Numbered from the stretch's first letter, positions 7,592 through 16,013 are shown. The stretch is 64,000 nt of DNA from Thermoplasmata archaeon (GCA_022750155.1 JAKIWG010000003.1:1-64000), one strand, 5' to 3'. Notes: a model not told the origin generated them from the letters alone. Translations and numbers: made by a program.

Positions 7592-7924
7592 TCAGAGCAG
7601 CTTTCGGAAGAGGAGCTTGTCCTCCAGGGTTCCCTGGATCGCCAGCTTCCGGGTCACGAGCGCTTTCATCGGTCCGATCTCCTTGCTGACCAGTCCCTGG
7701 AATGTCGGAGTGTCGGTGATGATCGTCACATCGGCGTGCTCCGGCGCGGAGCTGCGTAGGTTCGTCAGCTTCCCCTCCCTGAGGTCGACGGCGTAGCTCC
7801 CCCCGTCGGTGAGCCGGACGGAGATCGTCCGGGAGATCCCCTTGAGTTCGAGACCGACGGCGGGATTCTTGTCGGCGTGCCGGTTGAAGCGGTCCACCAG
7901 CGACGCCAACGTGTCCTCGATCAC
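7592..7924 (-). CDS. SCP2 sterol-carrier-like domain protein
   Basis: This 110-residue protein is a single SCP2 lipid-binding domain: an N-terminal helix (EDTLASLVDRFNRHAD), a five-strand sheet with ISVRLTDGGSYAVDLREG, then DVTIITDTPTFQGLVSKEIGPMKALVTRKLAIQG, the characteristic SCP2 ending (motif positions roughly 65-102). The start is a GTG that overlaps the rnhB stop in GTGA, so translation is probably coupled to RNase HII. SCP2 domains hold acyl chains, acyl-CoA or isoprenoids in a hydrophobic tunnel; the ligand in an archaeon is unknown. Confidence 0.8.
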   Translation of the reverse strand: MIEDTLASLVDRFNRHADKNPAVGLELKGISRTISVRLTDGGSYAVDLREGKLTNLRSSAPEHADVTIITDTPTFQGLVSKEIGPMKALVTRKLAIQGTLEDKLLFRKLL

Positions 7925-8604
7925 GCGAAGCTCTCCAGGGTTCGAGCCGAGCGTTCTCGCATAAGTCTTTCCGTGGTCTGCCACGACGCGCGCACCCACG
8001 AGGGTGCGGGGCCTCCGGATTCGAGGGCCGCGCGCACGAACGCCACCGTGCGCTCATCCGAGGGGTAACCGCTTCCGAGCCCGGTACCGAGGGAGACCCT
8101 CAGTTGTTCGATCGCGCGGTCCCGGCGAACCTTCGCCACGATCGAAGCGGCCCCCACGACCGGAAGGTCTCGGTCGGCCCGGTGGCGGGCCACGATGCGG
8201 GTCGAACCTCCCGACAGCTTCCCCACGAGCGTGCCGAACCGCTCGGCGACGGGATCGCACGCGTCGACATAGGCGACTCCCGCCCCGGCTCGGCGGACGA
8301 GACGGGCGAACGCCTCCGCTTCGAGCCGGTTGAGCCGGCCGGTCGCGACGTATCGGTCGACGGTGCTCGGCGAGAAGCTCACCGAGAGCCGGCGCCCGAA
8401 GGCTCCCAGCGCCCCGTAGATCTCGGTCCGCCGTTCGGGCGAGAGGAGCTTCGAATCCTTCACGCCGAGCGCCACGAGCCGCTCCGCGACCCCCTTGGGA
8501 ACGAGGAACCCTCCGACCACGAGCGGGCCGACGAGACTCCCCCGGCCCGCCTCGTCGATCCCCAGGATGCAGTCCGGATTGCTCGGGCCGGTCCGTTCCC
8601 CCAT
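7921..8604 (-). CDS. rnhB: Ribonuclease HII
   Basis: This enzyme cleaves the RNA strand of RNA-DNA hybrids and single ribonucleotides in DNA. Active-site signature DEAGRG (about residues 17-22) carries the first Asp and Glu; further acids are seen in VKDSKLLS, VDACD and HRADRDLPVVGAASIVAKV. The length of 227 residues is typical. The ATG start has an AT-rich TGTAAATC about 30 bases upstream on the minus strand. The gene overlaps the downstream SCP2 gene by four bases. Confidence 0.94.
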   Translation of the reverse strand: MGERTGPSNPDCILGIDEAGRGSLVGPLVVGGFLVPKGVAERLVALGVKDSKLLSPERRTEIYGALGAFGRRLSVSFSPSTVDRYVATGRLNRLEAEAFARLVRRAGAGVAYVDACDPVAERFGTLVGKLSGGSTRIVARHRADRDLPVVGAASIVAKVRRDRAIEQLRVSLGTGLGSGYPSDERTVAFVRAALESGGPAPSWVRASWQTTERLMRERSARTLESFA

Positions 8605-8810
8605 CTCGATCGTGGGGCGCCACGGTCTCCACAGATTTACACTCGCGGGAGGAGGGCGAGGACCGCGGGGCCGGACCCACCGGTTTCGGTCCCACCGGAG
8701 GATTCCCGTCCTTCCCGCCCACAGCGAGTGGGTGTTCGCGTCGACCAGCGACTCCGCCGGACAAACCTATTATAGAGCACCCCGCTCGCACGACCCCTCG
8801 GTTCGAACCC
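8605..8810. promoter_or_regulatory. Divergent promoter region between rnhB and rps8e
   Basis: A minus-strand AT-rich box near 8628-8636 serves rnhB, and CTATTATAG at 8767-8775 on the plus strand serves rps8e with a leader of about 14 bases. I see no RNA gene in between. Confidence 0.5.
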
Positions 8811-9209
8811 ATGGGAATCTGGCAGGGACGCTCCCGAAGAAAGCCCACCGGAGGGCGGCTCCGGCCGATCCGCAAGAAGCGGCGGTTCGAGATCGGCCGG
8901 GAGCTTCAGCAGGCCACGATCGGCAGCGGGACGGTCAAGCGCTATCGGGTCCGGGGCGGCAACGAGAAGCTCCGCATCCTGACGACGCAAACGATCAATG
9001 TGTTCGACCCCGCCACGAAGACCGCGAAGTCGGCGAAGGTCCTTACCGTTCGGGAGAACCCGGCCAACCCCAACTACGTCCAACGCAACATCATCACCCG
9101 CGGCGCCATCCTCGAGACCGACCTCGGGCTCGTCCAGGTGAGGTCGCGTCCGGGTCAGGACGGGATCCTAAACGGTGTGCGCGTGGCGAAGGCTGCGACC
9201 CCGAAGTGA
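8811..9209 (+). CDS. rps8e: Small ribosomal subunit protein eS8
   Basis: This 132-residue archaeal/eukaryotic-type ribosomal protein shows the family start MGIWQGRSRRKPTGGRLRP (first 19 residues), the central VKRYRVRGGNEKLR and the ending RNIITRGAILETDLGLVQVRSRPGQDG. The size is typical for archaeal eS8. It is followed closely by srp19 and gpn in an apparent operon of ribosome, secretion and assembly functions. Confidence 0.96.
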   Translation: MGIWQGRSRRKPTGGRLRPIRKKRRFEIGRELQQATIGSGTVKRYRVRGGNEKLRILTTQTINVFDPATKTAKSAKVLTVRENPANPNYVQRNIITRGAILETDLGLVQVRSRPGQDGILNGVRVAKAATPK

Positions 9210-9229
9210 TTCGCGGGTTCCGGTGACGG

Positions 9230-9526
9230 ATGCCCGACCATTTTTACGTCTACCCCGCCTATCTCCTCAAATCCGGTTCCCGTGCCCTCGGCCGTCGCGT
9301 CCCGACCGAGGTCGCGCTTCCCGAGGTGAACGTCGACCAGATCATGGCGGCCGCCTCCTCGTTGGGGTACCGGGTCGTCTCCGAACCGGACAAGCAGTAC
9401 CCTCGGCAGTTCTACCGGTACTCCGGTCGCGTCAAGGTCGTCAAGAAGGCCGGGGTCTCCAAAGCGAAGTTCCTGCGTGAGCTCGCCGAAACAGTTCGTC
9501 GCCGGGCGGAAGCAGGCAAGGCGTAG
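9230..9526 (+). CDS. srp19: Signal recognition particle 19 kDa protein
   Basis: SRP19 binds the S domain of SRP RNA and promotes loading of SRP54. Family features are YVYPAYLLKSGSRALGRRVP near the N-terminus, the helix DQIMAAASSLGY, and KQYPRQFYRYSGRVKV with its basic RNA-binding residues. The 98-residue length fits archaeal SRP19. It starts 20 bases after rps8e with GGTGAC just upstream, and its stop touches the next start. Confidence 0.92.
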   Translation: MPDHFYVYPAYLLKSGSRALGRRVPTEVALPEVNVDQIMAAASSLGYRVVSEPDKQYPRQFYRYSGRVKVVKKAGVSKAKFLRELAETVRRRAEAGKA

Positions 9527-10315
9527 ATGGAAGAGCCGGGCACCGTCTATTTCACCGGCACCGCCGGGGCGGGGAAGACGACCCTGGTGATGGCGTTCCA
9601 CCAGTGGATGCAGACGAACGGTTACGACTCGATCACCGTGAACCTCGACCCGGGCAACGAGTCGACCGCCTTCGAGCCGGACATCGACATCCGCGAGTGG
9701 GTCCGCCTCTCCGACGTGATGGAGGAGTACGGGCTCGGACCGAACGGGGCGCAGGTAGCCGCCTCCGACCTCATCGCCCTGAAGGTCTTCGAGATCAAGC
9801 AGGCGATCCAGGAGCTCAAGACCGACTACGTGCTCATCGATACCCCCGGGCAGGTCGAGCTGTTCGCCTTCCGGGAATCCTCGAAAGCGATCATCGACGC
9901 GCTGAGCGGCGACCGGTCCATGATCGCCTTCCTGTTCGACCCGGCGCTGGCCCGCAACGCGCGTGGCTTCGTCTCGCTTCTCATGCTCTCGGCGACCGTC
10001 GAGTTCCGCTTCCGGCTCCCGACGGTCAACCTCCTCACCAAGTCGGACATCCTGACCGCCCCCCAGATCGAGGAGATCATCGGGTGGGGCGACGAACCGT
10101 CCCGGCTCTACGATGCGGTGACGCTCGACACCGCGACCCCCGAGGTCCAGCTGTCGACGGAGCTGTTCCGGGCCATCGAGGTCATGACGCCGATGATGGC
10201 GCTCCTCCCGACGTCGGCGAAGGCCGGCTCGGGGCTCGACGGGCTATACCGAGCGGGACAGAGGAACTTCAGCGGATCGGAAGACCTCGAGCCTTCCCAG
10301 CAGGAAACGGACTAG
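9527..10315 (+). CDS. GPN-loop GTPase
   Basis: This homodimeric GTPase belongs to the GPN/XAB1 family; eukaryotic homologues assist RNA polymerase assembly. Walker A is FTGTAGAGKTTL (about residues 9-20), the GPN loop is GPNGA (about 75), the switch is DTPGQVELF and the base-recognition motif is LTKSD. It starts on the base after the srp19 stop, with no spacer. The C-terminal 25 residues are acidic and probably disordered. Confidence 0.93.
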   Translation: MEEPGTVYFTGTAGAGKTTLVMAFHQWMQTNGYDSITVNLDPGNESTAFEPDIDIREWVRLSDVMEEYGLGPNGAQVAASDLIALKVFEIKQAIQELKTDYVLIDTPGQVELFAFRESSKAIIDALSGDRSMIAFLFDPALARNARGFVSLLMLSATVEFRFRLPTVNLLTKSDILTAPQIEEIIGWGDEPSRLYDAVTLDTATPEVQLSTELFRAIEVMTPMMALLPTSAKAGSGLDGLYRAGQRNFSGSEDLEPSQQETD

Positions 10316-10343
10316 CGCACTCCGGCGCGACCCCGTACGGGGC

Positions 10344-10643
10344 TCATTCCGTGAAGAACAGGCCCATTCCGGCGGAGGCGGCGTCCTCCTCGTCCTTGAA
10401 CCTGCGGTAGAGCTTCTCCCCCTCTGCAGCCGGGAGCTTCTCCCCGACGGGGTTCAGGAGGCTCTCGCCGCGGGAGATCGCCTCGGCCGACCCCTCGAGC
10501 AGGACGTAGAGCTTTCCCGCGGGTCCCCCCGCAGTCGCAGCGTCCCGGACCTTCTGGCTCTGGCGCGAGAGGACGTCGTCCTTGAGGATCGTTTCGAGCT
10601 CGGTGCGCTTCTCGGTCGGCACCTCGAACAGGGTCCAGGACAT
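10344..10643 (-). CDS. Small acidic cytoplasmic protein, unknown
   Basis: I do not recognise this 99-residue protein. It begins MSWTLFEVPTEKRTELE, has a central KLYVLLEGSAEAISRGE segment and a helical charged C-terminus ending in AGMGLFFTE. It has no membrane segment or cysteine. On the minus strand CTAATATCC lies 20-30 bases upstream of the ATG, so it is likely a real, independently transcribed gene. The compact alpha/beta pattern suggests a small ferredoxin-like or adaptor fold, but this is a guess. Confidence 0.7.
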   Translation of the reverse strand: MSWTLFEVPTEKRTELETILKDDVLSRQSQKVRDAATAGGPAGKLYVLLEGSAEAISRGESLLNPVGEKLPAAEGEKLYRRFKDEEDAASAGMGLFFTE

Positions 10644-10703
10644 CGGGCGCCCGACCCCCGCCGGATATTAGCGGTTTCGGGGCGGAGCGTTCACCCTTCG
10701 AAT

Positions 10704-11804
10704 TCAGATGCCGAAGCTGCGTCGCGCGGCGAGGTACCGCACGTCGTCGAGGCCCATGACGTCCGGGTTGCGCCCCTCGGACGTGGCGAGCCAATAGGCG
10801 AGGAGCTGCAGCGGGATGATCTGATGGATGATCGCGATCGAGGGGGCCATCGGCAGGATCGAGAGGACGCCCTCCTCGGCGGGTCCGCCGCTCGAATCGA
10901 TCAGGAGGGTCGAGGCACCGAGCTCCCGGACGGCCCGCAGGCCCTGTTCCGCACGAGCGCGTTCGAATGTCGTCCCGGCCACCGCCAGCACCCCGGAGCG
11001 GTCGGTCACGGAGGGGATCATCCCATGGAGGAACTCCTCGACCCCTCCGGTCGCCACGAACCGACCGGCGGCCTCGCGAAGCTTCAACGCCGCCTCCCGC
11101 GCCGTCACCTCGGCGGGGCCGGAGCCCAGGACGACGAGCGTCGGACGCTCGGCGAATCGCTCGACCGCCTCGACGATCGGGTTCTCCGTGGCGAGCCCGC
11201 TCACCACCGCTTCGGAGATCGGGTCCTCCTCTCCGTCGGGGAGCTCGGGGACGCCGGCCCAGTGACGGAGGAGCACGAGGGCGGCGCAAAGCGCCGCCGT
11301 ATAGCTCACGGTGTGCGCCCACGAGGTCTCCTCCGCGTACCGGGTGCGCAGGACGTGGTCGGCGAGGGCGGTGGAGGGGCTCGCCTCCGTTCCGGTGATG
11401 AGCGTCGTGGGGACCCCCCGCTCCCTCAGCGACTGCATCGAACGGACGGTGAGGGCGGTATCGCCGGAGGAGCTGAAGATCAGCGCGTGGGCCGCTCCCT
11501 CGGCGTTTGCGGGATCGTCCAGGAGGTCGAAGGAGCTCACCGGGCGGAGCGACGCGGCAGACCCCAGAAGCCCTCGGGCCATGGCGTGGGCTCCCAGCGC
11601 GGCGTGGTAGGACGTCCCGATCCCCACGAACAGGATCGGCGAGCCCTTGGCCGGTGCCTCGATCGTGCGCGCGACCTCGGGGGCGGTCCCCAACGTCGCG
11701 CGGCTGGCCACGGCCTGACGGCGGATCATCTCGTGCATGAAGTACGGATGCCGGGTCCGTCCGAGCGGGGGATGCGGCTCCTGCGGGGCCGGGAACTCCT
11801 CCAT
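10704..11804 (-). CDS. Double-SIS sugar-phosphate isomerase, GlmS-type without glutaminase
   Basis: This 366-residue protein is made of two SIS domains like the isomerase half of glucosamine-6-phosphate synthase. The GlmS linker signature HPYFMHEMIRRQ lies near the N-terminus. FVGIGTSYHAAL is the first sugar-phosphate loop, SSSGDTALTV the serine-rich phosphate loop, and EETSWAHTVSYT resembles the GlmS EtsVAqT region. There is no N-terminal Cys glutaminase, so it may act as an amino-sugar deaminase/isomerase or pair with a separate amidotransferase. The ATG at 11804 is preferred because GCTATCC lies about 27 bases upstream; longer starts to 11855 are open. Confidence 0.8.
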   Translation of the reverse strand: MEEFPAPQEPHPPLGRTRHPYFMHEMIRRQAVASRATLGTAPEVARTIEAPAKGSPILFVGIGTSYHAALGAHAMARGLLGSAASLRPVSSFDLLDDPANAEGAAHALIFSSSGDTALTVRSMQSLRERGVPTTLITGTEASPSTALADHVLRTRYAEETSWAHTVSYTAALCAALVLLRHWAGVPELPDGEEDPISEAVVSGLATENPIVEAVERFAERPTLVVLGSGPAEVTAREAALKLREAAGRFVATGGVEEFLHGMIPSVTDRSGVLAVAGTTFERARAEQGLRAVRELGASTLLIDSSGGPAEEGVLSILPMAPSIAIIHQIIPLQLLAYWLATSEGRNPDVMGLDDVRYLAARRSFGI

Positions 11805-11828
11805 CGGGGTTGCCACGGCGTACTGGCG

Positions 11829-11835
11829 GATAGCG
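11829..11835 (-). promoter_or_regulatory. TATA-like box of the SIS gene
   Basis: GCTATCC on the minus strand, about 27 bases before the ATG at 11804. Confidence 0.4.
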
Positions 11836-11887
11836 CTCACGCTGCTCCCCCACAACCGCCAAGTGGGGCATCGCGCTGGGACGGGTC

Positions 11888-12607
11888 GTGTACGCCTCCA
11901 CCACCCAGTCGCCGGTGCTCCTCATCGGGGCCGCTCACGTGGTGGACCTCGAGGCCCCCCTGCGGGCGACGTTGGGCGGGCGGAGCCTTGACGCCGTGGC
12001 GATCGAGCTCGACCCGGAGCGGGCCGACGTCGTCCTGTCGGAGAACCCCCCGGAACCTGGCGCGCGCCCGAATGTGCCCCTCTTCGTCCGATTGTGGTCG
12101 GTGCTCCAGAAGCGGCTCGGGGAACAGATCGGCGGAGGGATGGCCGGCGCGGAGATGCGCACCGCGGCCCAGGTCGCGAAGGAGCTGGGGCTCCCGCTGT
12201 TCTTGATCGACGACCCGATCCGGGAGACATTGGGCCGACTCGTCCGATCGATGTCGTTCAAGGAGAGGGTCTCGCTGGTCGTCGGCGGGATCGTCGGGCT
12301 GTTCGTCCCGGCCAGGTGGGTCGAGGACCAGTTGGAGGACTACAACGAGACCCCCGAGCAGTATCTCGCCCAGGTCCGGGAGGCATACCCGGCGGTCGCC
12401 CGGGTCCTCCTCGACGACCGGAACGAGCACATGGCCGACCGGCTGACCGACCTGAGGAACCGTGGCTACGGCCGGGTCGCCTCGGTGGTGGGGGACGCGC
12501 ACCTTCCCGGGCTCGCCGCGGCGCTGAAACGTCGCGGCGTCCCGGTGGAGACCGTCTCCTTCGCGCAGCTGCGCGGCCCTAAAGCACCGTCAACTGGCTC
12601 TTCGTGA
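11888..12607 (+). CDS. TraB/PrgY-family protein
   Basis: The 239-residue protein shows the TraB signatures LLIGAAHVVD near the start, AIELDPERAD, LLDDRNEHMADRL and VVGDAHLPGL, all holding conserved His, Glu or Arg residues. Bacterial members shut down peptide pheromone signalling and the fold is linked to the TIKI/GumN protease superfamily; archaeal function is unknown. Archaeal TraB proteins often have a C-terminal membrane region, but here only one hydrophobic stretch (SLVVGGIVGLFVPA, about 130-145) is seen. The GTG start is tentative. The 3' end overlaps the convergent Mrp gene by 29 bases. Confidence 0.82.
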   Translation: MYASTTQSPVLLIGAAHVVDLEAPLRATLGGRSLDAVAIELDPERADVVLSENPPEPGARPNVPLFVRLWSVLQKRLGEQIGGGMAGAEMRTAAQVAKELGLPLFLIDDPIRETLGRLVRSMSFKERVSLVVGGIVGLFVPARWVEDQLEDYNETPEQYLAQVREAYPAVARVLLDDRNEHMADRLTDLRNRGYGRVASVVGDAHLPGLAAALKRRGVPVETVSFAQLRGPKAPSTGSS

Positions 12608-13448
12608 GCCCGTCGATCGCCGATAGGAACGCGTCGCCCAGGCCGGTGACCGCCGGGCTCGTGTACTCCGCGACGTGCCCTGCGTCGCTGTCGATGGAGA
12701 TCTTCGGGTCCACCGGGAGTCGCGCCAGGAGCGGGACGCCATACTCGCGCGCGATCGCCTCGACCCGGCTCGGGCCGAACAGTTCGATGTGCGTCGCGCA
12801 GTGCGGGCAGTCGAGGAACGCCATGTTCTCGACGACCCCCAACAGCGGCACGTGGAGGTCGCGGGCCATGTTCATCGCCTTCTTGACGATGAGCGCGGCG
12901 AGGTCCTGCGGCGTGAAGACGAAGACCATCCCGTCGATCGGGATCGTCTGGAACACCGTGAGCGGCACGTCGCTCGTGCCCGGGGGCATGTCGATGAGCA
13001 GGTAGTCGAGCGGACCCCAGTTCACTCCCCCGAAGAACTGCATGATGAGCCGCGTCACCAGCGGGCCCCGCCAGATCACCGGGGTCTGCTCGTCCTCGAC
13101 GAGGAACTGCGAGGAGACGAGCGCGACCTGGTTGGTGGAGAGCGCCGGTTCGATCCCCTCGCCGCGGTCGAGGAGGCCCCCGCTCGCGCCGAACAGCTTG
13201 GGCACCGAAGGTCCGGTGATGTCGGCGTCGAGCACTCCGACGCTCAGGCCCCGACGCCGCAACTCGCTTGCGAGCAGAGCGGTCGTGGACGACTTGCCGA
13301 CCCCGCCCTTGCCGCTCCCGACGGCGACGACGTGTCGGATCCGCCCCTTGTCCATCCGTTGTAGGGTGCCGCCCGGACGGGGCCGGCCCGTCGCCCCAGG
13401 GGGGGTGGAGGTCGGTGCGGGCGGCGTCGGGGGAGCATCGCCGGCCAT
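12579..13448 (-). CDS. apbC: Mrp/ApbC-type iron-sulfur cluster carrier ATPase
   Basis: This deviant-Walker P-loop ATPase of the Mrp/Nbp35 family binds and transfers 4Fe-4S clusters. After about 30 Pro/Thr-rich residues, the P-loop GSGKGGVGKSS carries the signature Lys of the ParA/MinD class. Further motifs are LDADITGPSVP, IDMPPGTSD and the cluster-binding CPHC (about residue 210) in the usual FLDCPHC context. Start ATG 13448 is chosen because TATATAAC lies about 27 bases upstream; open frame further upstream is not used. Iron-sulfur clients nearby include MoaA and the ferredoxin oxidoreductase. Confidence 0.92.
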   Translation of the reverse strand: MAGDAPPTPPAPTSTPPGATGRPRPGGTLQRMDKGRIRHVVAVGSGKGGVGKSSTTALLASELRRRGLSVGVLDADITGPSVPKLFGASGGLLDRGEGIEPALSTNQVALVSSQFLVEDEQTPVIWRGPLVTRLIMQFFGGVNWGPLDYLLIDMPPGTSDVPLTVFQTIPIDGMVFVFTPQDLAALIVKKAMNMARDLHVPLLGVVENMAFLDCPHCATHIELFGPSRVEAIAREYGVPLLARLPVDPKISIDSDAGHVAEYTSPAVTGLGDAFLSAIDGLTKSQLTVL

Positions 13449-13468
13449 GGTCGTCCACGGAGGGGTCG

Positions 13469-13480
13469 CTATATAACGGA
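13469..13480. promoter_or_regulatory. Shared bidirectional TATA element (apbC / acyl-CoA synthetase)
   Basis: GCTATATAACGG lies about 27 bases from the apbC ATG on the minus strand and about 41 bases from the GTG at 13516 on the plus strand, where GGAG at 13505-13508 serves as ribosome binding site. Confidence 0.55.
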
Positions 13481-13515
13481 CCCCCGGTTCGAGGGCCACT
13501 CCGTGGAGCGATGAG

Positions 13516-15735
13516 GTGACGGTCGGTCGCTCGGAGACCCTGGCAGAGCTGTTCGAACCGAAATCGATCGCCGTGATCGGCGCGTCGAACCGACCGGATT
13601 CCGTCGGTTTCTCGCTGTTCCGCAACATCCTGACGTCGGGGTTTCGGGGCGTAGTGTACCCGGTCAACCCCGGGTGGAAGAGCGTCTCCGGCGTCCGGTG
13701 CTACCCCTCGGTGGAGGAGCTTCCGGAGACGCCGGAGCTGGGCGTGATCATCGTACCCGCTCCGAAGGTGAGCCCGGTGGCGGACGCGCTCGGTCGTCGC
13801 GGGACCCGTGGGGTCGTCGTGATCTCCGCCGGGTTCAAGGAGGTGGGGGGCTCGGGGATCGCTCTCGAGGAGGAACTCGTGCGCACGGTCCGAAAGCACC
13901 GGATGTCGCTCATCGGACCGAACTGCTTCGGAATCCTCAACACCGACCCGGCCGTCGGTCTCAATGCCACTTTCTCCGACAGCCTGCCCGCCCGCGGGAA
14001 CATCGGATTCGTCTCCCAGAGCGGGGCCCTCTGCGCGGGGATCCTTCGATACGGCGCCGCGGAGCGGATCGGGTTCTCCCGCTTCCTCTCCGTCGGCAAT
14101 CGCGCGGGGGTCGACGAGAACGACCTGATCCATTCGCTGGGGGCGGACCCGGCCACCCAGGTCATTCTGCTGTACATCGAGAGCCTGGCGGACGGTCGGC
14201 GATTCCTGGAGACCGCCCGCGAAGTCACCGAGCTGAAGCCGGTGCTCGTCATCAAGAGCGGTCGCAGCGCGATAGGGGAGCGGGCGGCGCGTAGCCACAC
14301 CGGCTCCCTCGCCAACGCGGCCCAGGACCGCCTGTTCGACGCGCTGTTCGAGCAGTCCGGCGTCCTGCGCGCCGAATCGATCGGAGAGCTGTTCCGCATG
14401 GCGAAGATCTTCTCCTCCGGCCTGCGGCTCGAGGGACCCCGCCTGGCGATCCTCACCAACTCGGGGGGCCCAGGGATCGTCGCCGCGGACGCATGCGCGC
14501 GGCACGGGCTGGAGCTGCCCACGCTGCCTCCCGTCACCAGGGAGTCCCTGGCGGGGTTCCTCTCCCCCTCCTCGGCGCTCGGGAATCCCGTCGACATGAC
14601 GGCGGACGCACGCCCCGAGCAGTACCGTCGGGCCCTCGAACTGCTGCTCGCGAACCCCGAGGTCAATGCGGCGCTCGTGATCGCGACGCCGACCGGGATC
14701 ATGACTGGACGCGCGGTCTCCGAGGCGATCCTCGCCGCCCGGGGCTCTTCGGGTAAGCCCGTCACCGCCTGCCTGTTCGGGCTCACCGACCTCTCCCACG
14801 ACGTATCGTTCCTGGAGGAGCACGGAATCCCCACCTTCACATTCCCGGAGGAGGCGATCTCCGGGCTCGGGAGCCTTTCGAAGTACCACGCCTGGCGGAC
14901 CCGCCCGAGGACGGAGGTCCGACGCTTCCCCGTCGACCGTGCGGCGGTGCGACGGACGATTCGGGAGGCCACCGCGGCGGGCCTCAGCGTCCTTCCCGAG
15001 TATGCGGCACGCCGACTCCTCCACGCGTACGGGATACCCACAGCGGGGGCGGAGCGGGTCCGAACGGTCGTAGAAGCCGGGAAGGCGGCCGGGCGGATCG
15101 GCTACCCGGTCGCCCTCAAGGTCGCCTCCCCGGACATCTCGCACAAGACCGACGTGGGCGGCGTCGCCCTCGGGATCGAGACGCCCTTCCGGCTTCGGCT
15201 CGCGTGGGACGCGATGGCCCGCGCTCTCGCCGAGAAGGCGCCGGCCGCGCGCATCGAGGGGTTCGAGATCGAGGCGATGGTCCCCTCAGGTAAGGAGGTG
15301 CTGATCGGCGTTCAGCGCGACCCCGGATTCGGTCCGATCGTGGTCTTCGGGATGGGAGGGATCTACGTGGAGGTGCTGCGCGACGTGACGTTCCGCCTCG
15401 CCCCACTCCGGCCCCTTTCGGCGCGACACATGGTCGAGTCGGTGCGGACCTTCGACCTGTTGAAGGGGGTCCGGGGGGAGCCGCCGAGCGACCTCGAGGC
15501 GCTCTACGAGGTGCTCGAGCGGGTCTCGCAGCTCGCCGTCGAGGTGCCCGAGGTCTCGGAGCTCGACATCAACCCGCTGATCGTCCGCGCGTCCGGGAAG
15601 GGCGCCGTGGCCGTGGACGCGCGGGTCGTACTGACTCCGACTTCCAGATCGGGGTCTCCTGTTTCAATCGGTCGATCATCCAGCGCGCGCCGAGGAACGC
15701 CTGCGCGCGGTGCGGCGCGGCCGCGCCGACGATGA
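13516..15735 (+). CDS. acd: ADP-forming acetate/acyl-CoA synthetase, fused alpha-beta
   Basis: This 739-residue enzyme converts acyl-CoA, ADP and phosphate to the acid, ATP and CoA, conserving energy from 2-oxoacid oxidation. The N-terminal CoA-binding domain begins ELFEPKSIAVIGAS. The ligase domain has IGPNCFGILN and the phosphohistidine region RAARSHTGSLA. The ATP-grasp domain (about residue 490 onward) has LKVASPDISHKTDVGGV and ELDINPLIV. Alpha and beta parts are fused in one chain. After VDARVVL the last 30 residues are low-complexity Ser/Arg-rich and run antisense to the end of moaE. It complements the oxidoreductase encoded downstream. Confidence 0.93.
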   Translation: MTVGRSETLAELFEPKSIAVIGASNRPDSVGFSLFRNILTSGFRGVVYPVNPGWKSVSGVRCYPSVEELPETPELGVIIVPAPKVSPVADALGRRGTRGVVVISAGFKEVGGSGIALEEELVRTVRKHRMSLIGPNCFGILNTDPAVGLNATFSDSLPARGNIGFVSQSGALCAGILRYGAAERIGFSRFLSVGNRAGVDENDLIHSLGADPATQVILLYIESLADGRRFLETAREVTELKPVLVIKSGRSAIGERAARSHTGSLANAAQDRLFDALFEQSGVLRAESIGELFRMAKIFSSGLRLEGPRLAILTNSGGPGIVAADACARHGLELPTLPPVTRESLAGFLSPSSALGNPVDMTADARPEQYRRALELLLANPEVNAALVIATPTGIMTGRAVSEAILAARGSSGKPVTACLFGLTDLSHDVSFLEEHGIPTFTFPEEAISGLGSLSKYHAWRTRPRTEVRRFPVDRAAVRRTIREATAAGLSVLPEYAARRLLHAYGIPTAGAERVRTVVEAGKAAGRIGYPVALKVASPDISHKTDVGGVALGIETPFRLRLAWDAMARALAEKAPAARIEGFEIEAMVPSGKEVLIGVQRDPGFGPIVVFGMGGIYVEVLRDVTFRLAPLRPLSARHMVESVRTFDLLKGVRGEPPSDLEALYEVLERVSQLAVEVPEVSELDINPLIVRASGKGAVAVDARVVLTPTSRSGSPVSIGRSSSARRGTPARGAARPRRR

Positions 15736-16012
15736 CCGAGATCCCGCCCACGCCGATCGGTCCGGTCCGGTGCCACAGCACCACCCGGCCGAGGCGAAAC
15801 CGGCGGATCGCGCCCTGCTCGATGGCGTTCAGCGACCGCAGGGCCATTGGGCGGTCCGCCTCATACTCGAGCCGCTCCACCGATGAACCCTGGAGACGGT
15901 CGGGACGCACCCGGCCGGCGAACAGCACCACCCCTCCGCACTCCGGGTCGGCCAGGCTGGCGTAGGCCGAAGCGATCGAGAGCGACTGCCGGGTCAGACG
16001 AACCGCCTCCAT
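15569..16012 (-). CDS. moaE: Molybdopterin synthase large subunit
   Basis: MoaE, with MoaD, inserts dithiolene sulfur into precursor Z to make molybdopterin. Family motifs are GGVVLFAGRVRP, LEYEADRPMA, IGVGGISVIVGAAAPHRAQAF, and the catalytic-lysine region RLKQETPIWKSE. The ATG at 16012 follows the moaD stop after one base. The last 20 or so residues are a basic Pro/Arg tail encoded opposite the acyl-CoA synthetase 3' end, giving a 167-base tail-to-tail overlap. Confidence 0.93.
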   Translation of the reverse strand: MEAVRLTRQSLSIASAYASLADPECGGVVLFAGRVRPDRLQGSSVERLEYEADRPMALRSLNAIEQGAIRRFRLGRVVLWHRTGPIGVGGISVIVGAAAPHRAQAFLGARWMIDRLKQETPIWKSESVRPARPRPRRPSRTRGRSAG

Positions 16013-16013
16013 C

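Noticed and set aside
8785..8812. tRNA T-arm-like GGTTCGAACCC before rps8e
   Set aside because: No acceptor or anticodon stem can be formed on either strand around it.
12466..15144. 892-codon minus-strand open frame over apbC and the acyl-CoA synthetase
   Set aside because: Shadow frame; composition is Arg/Gly/Asp-rich and both real genes are certain.
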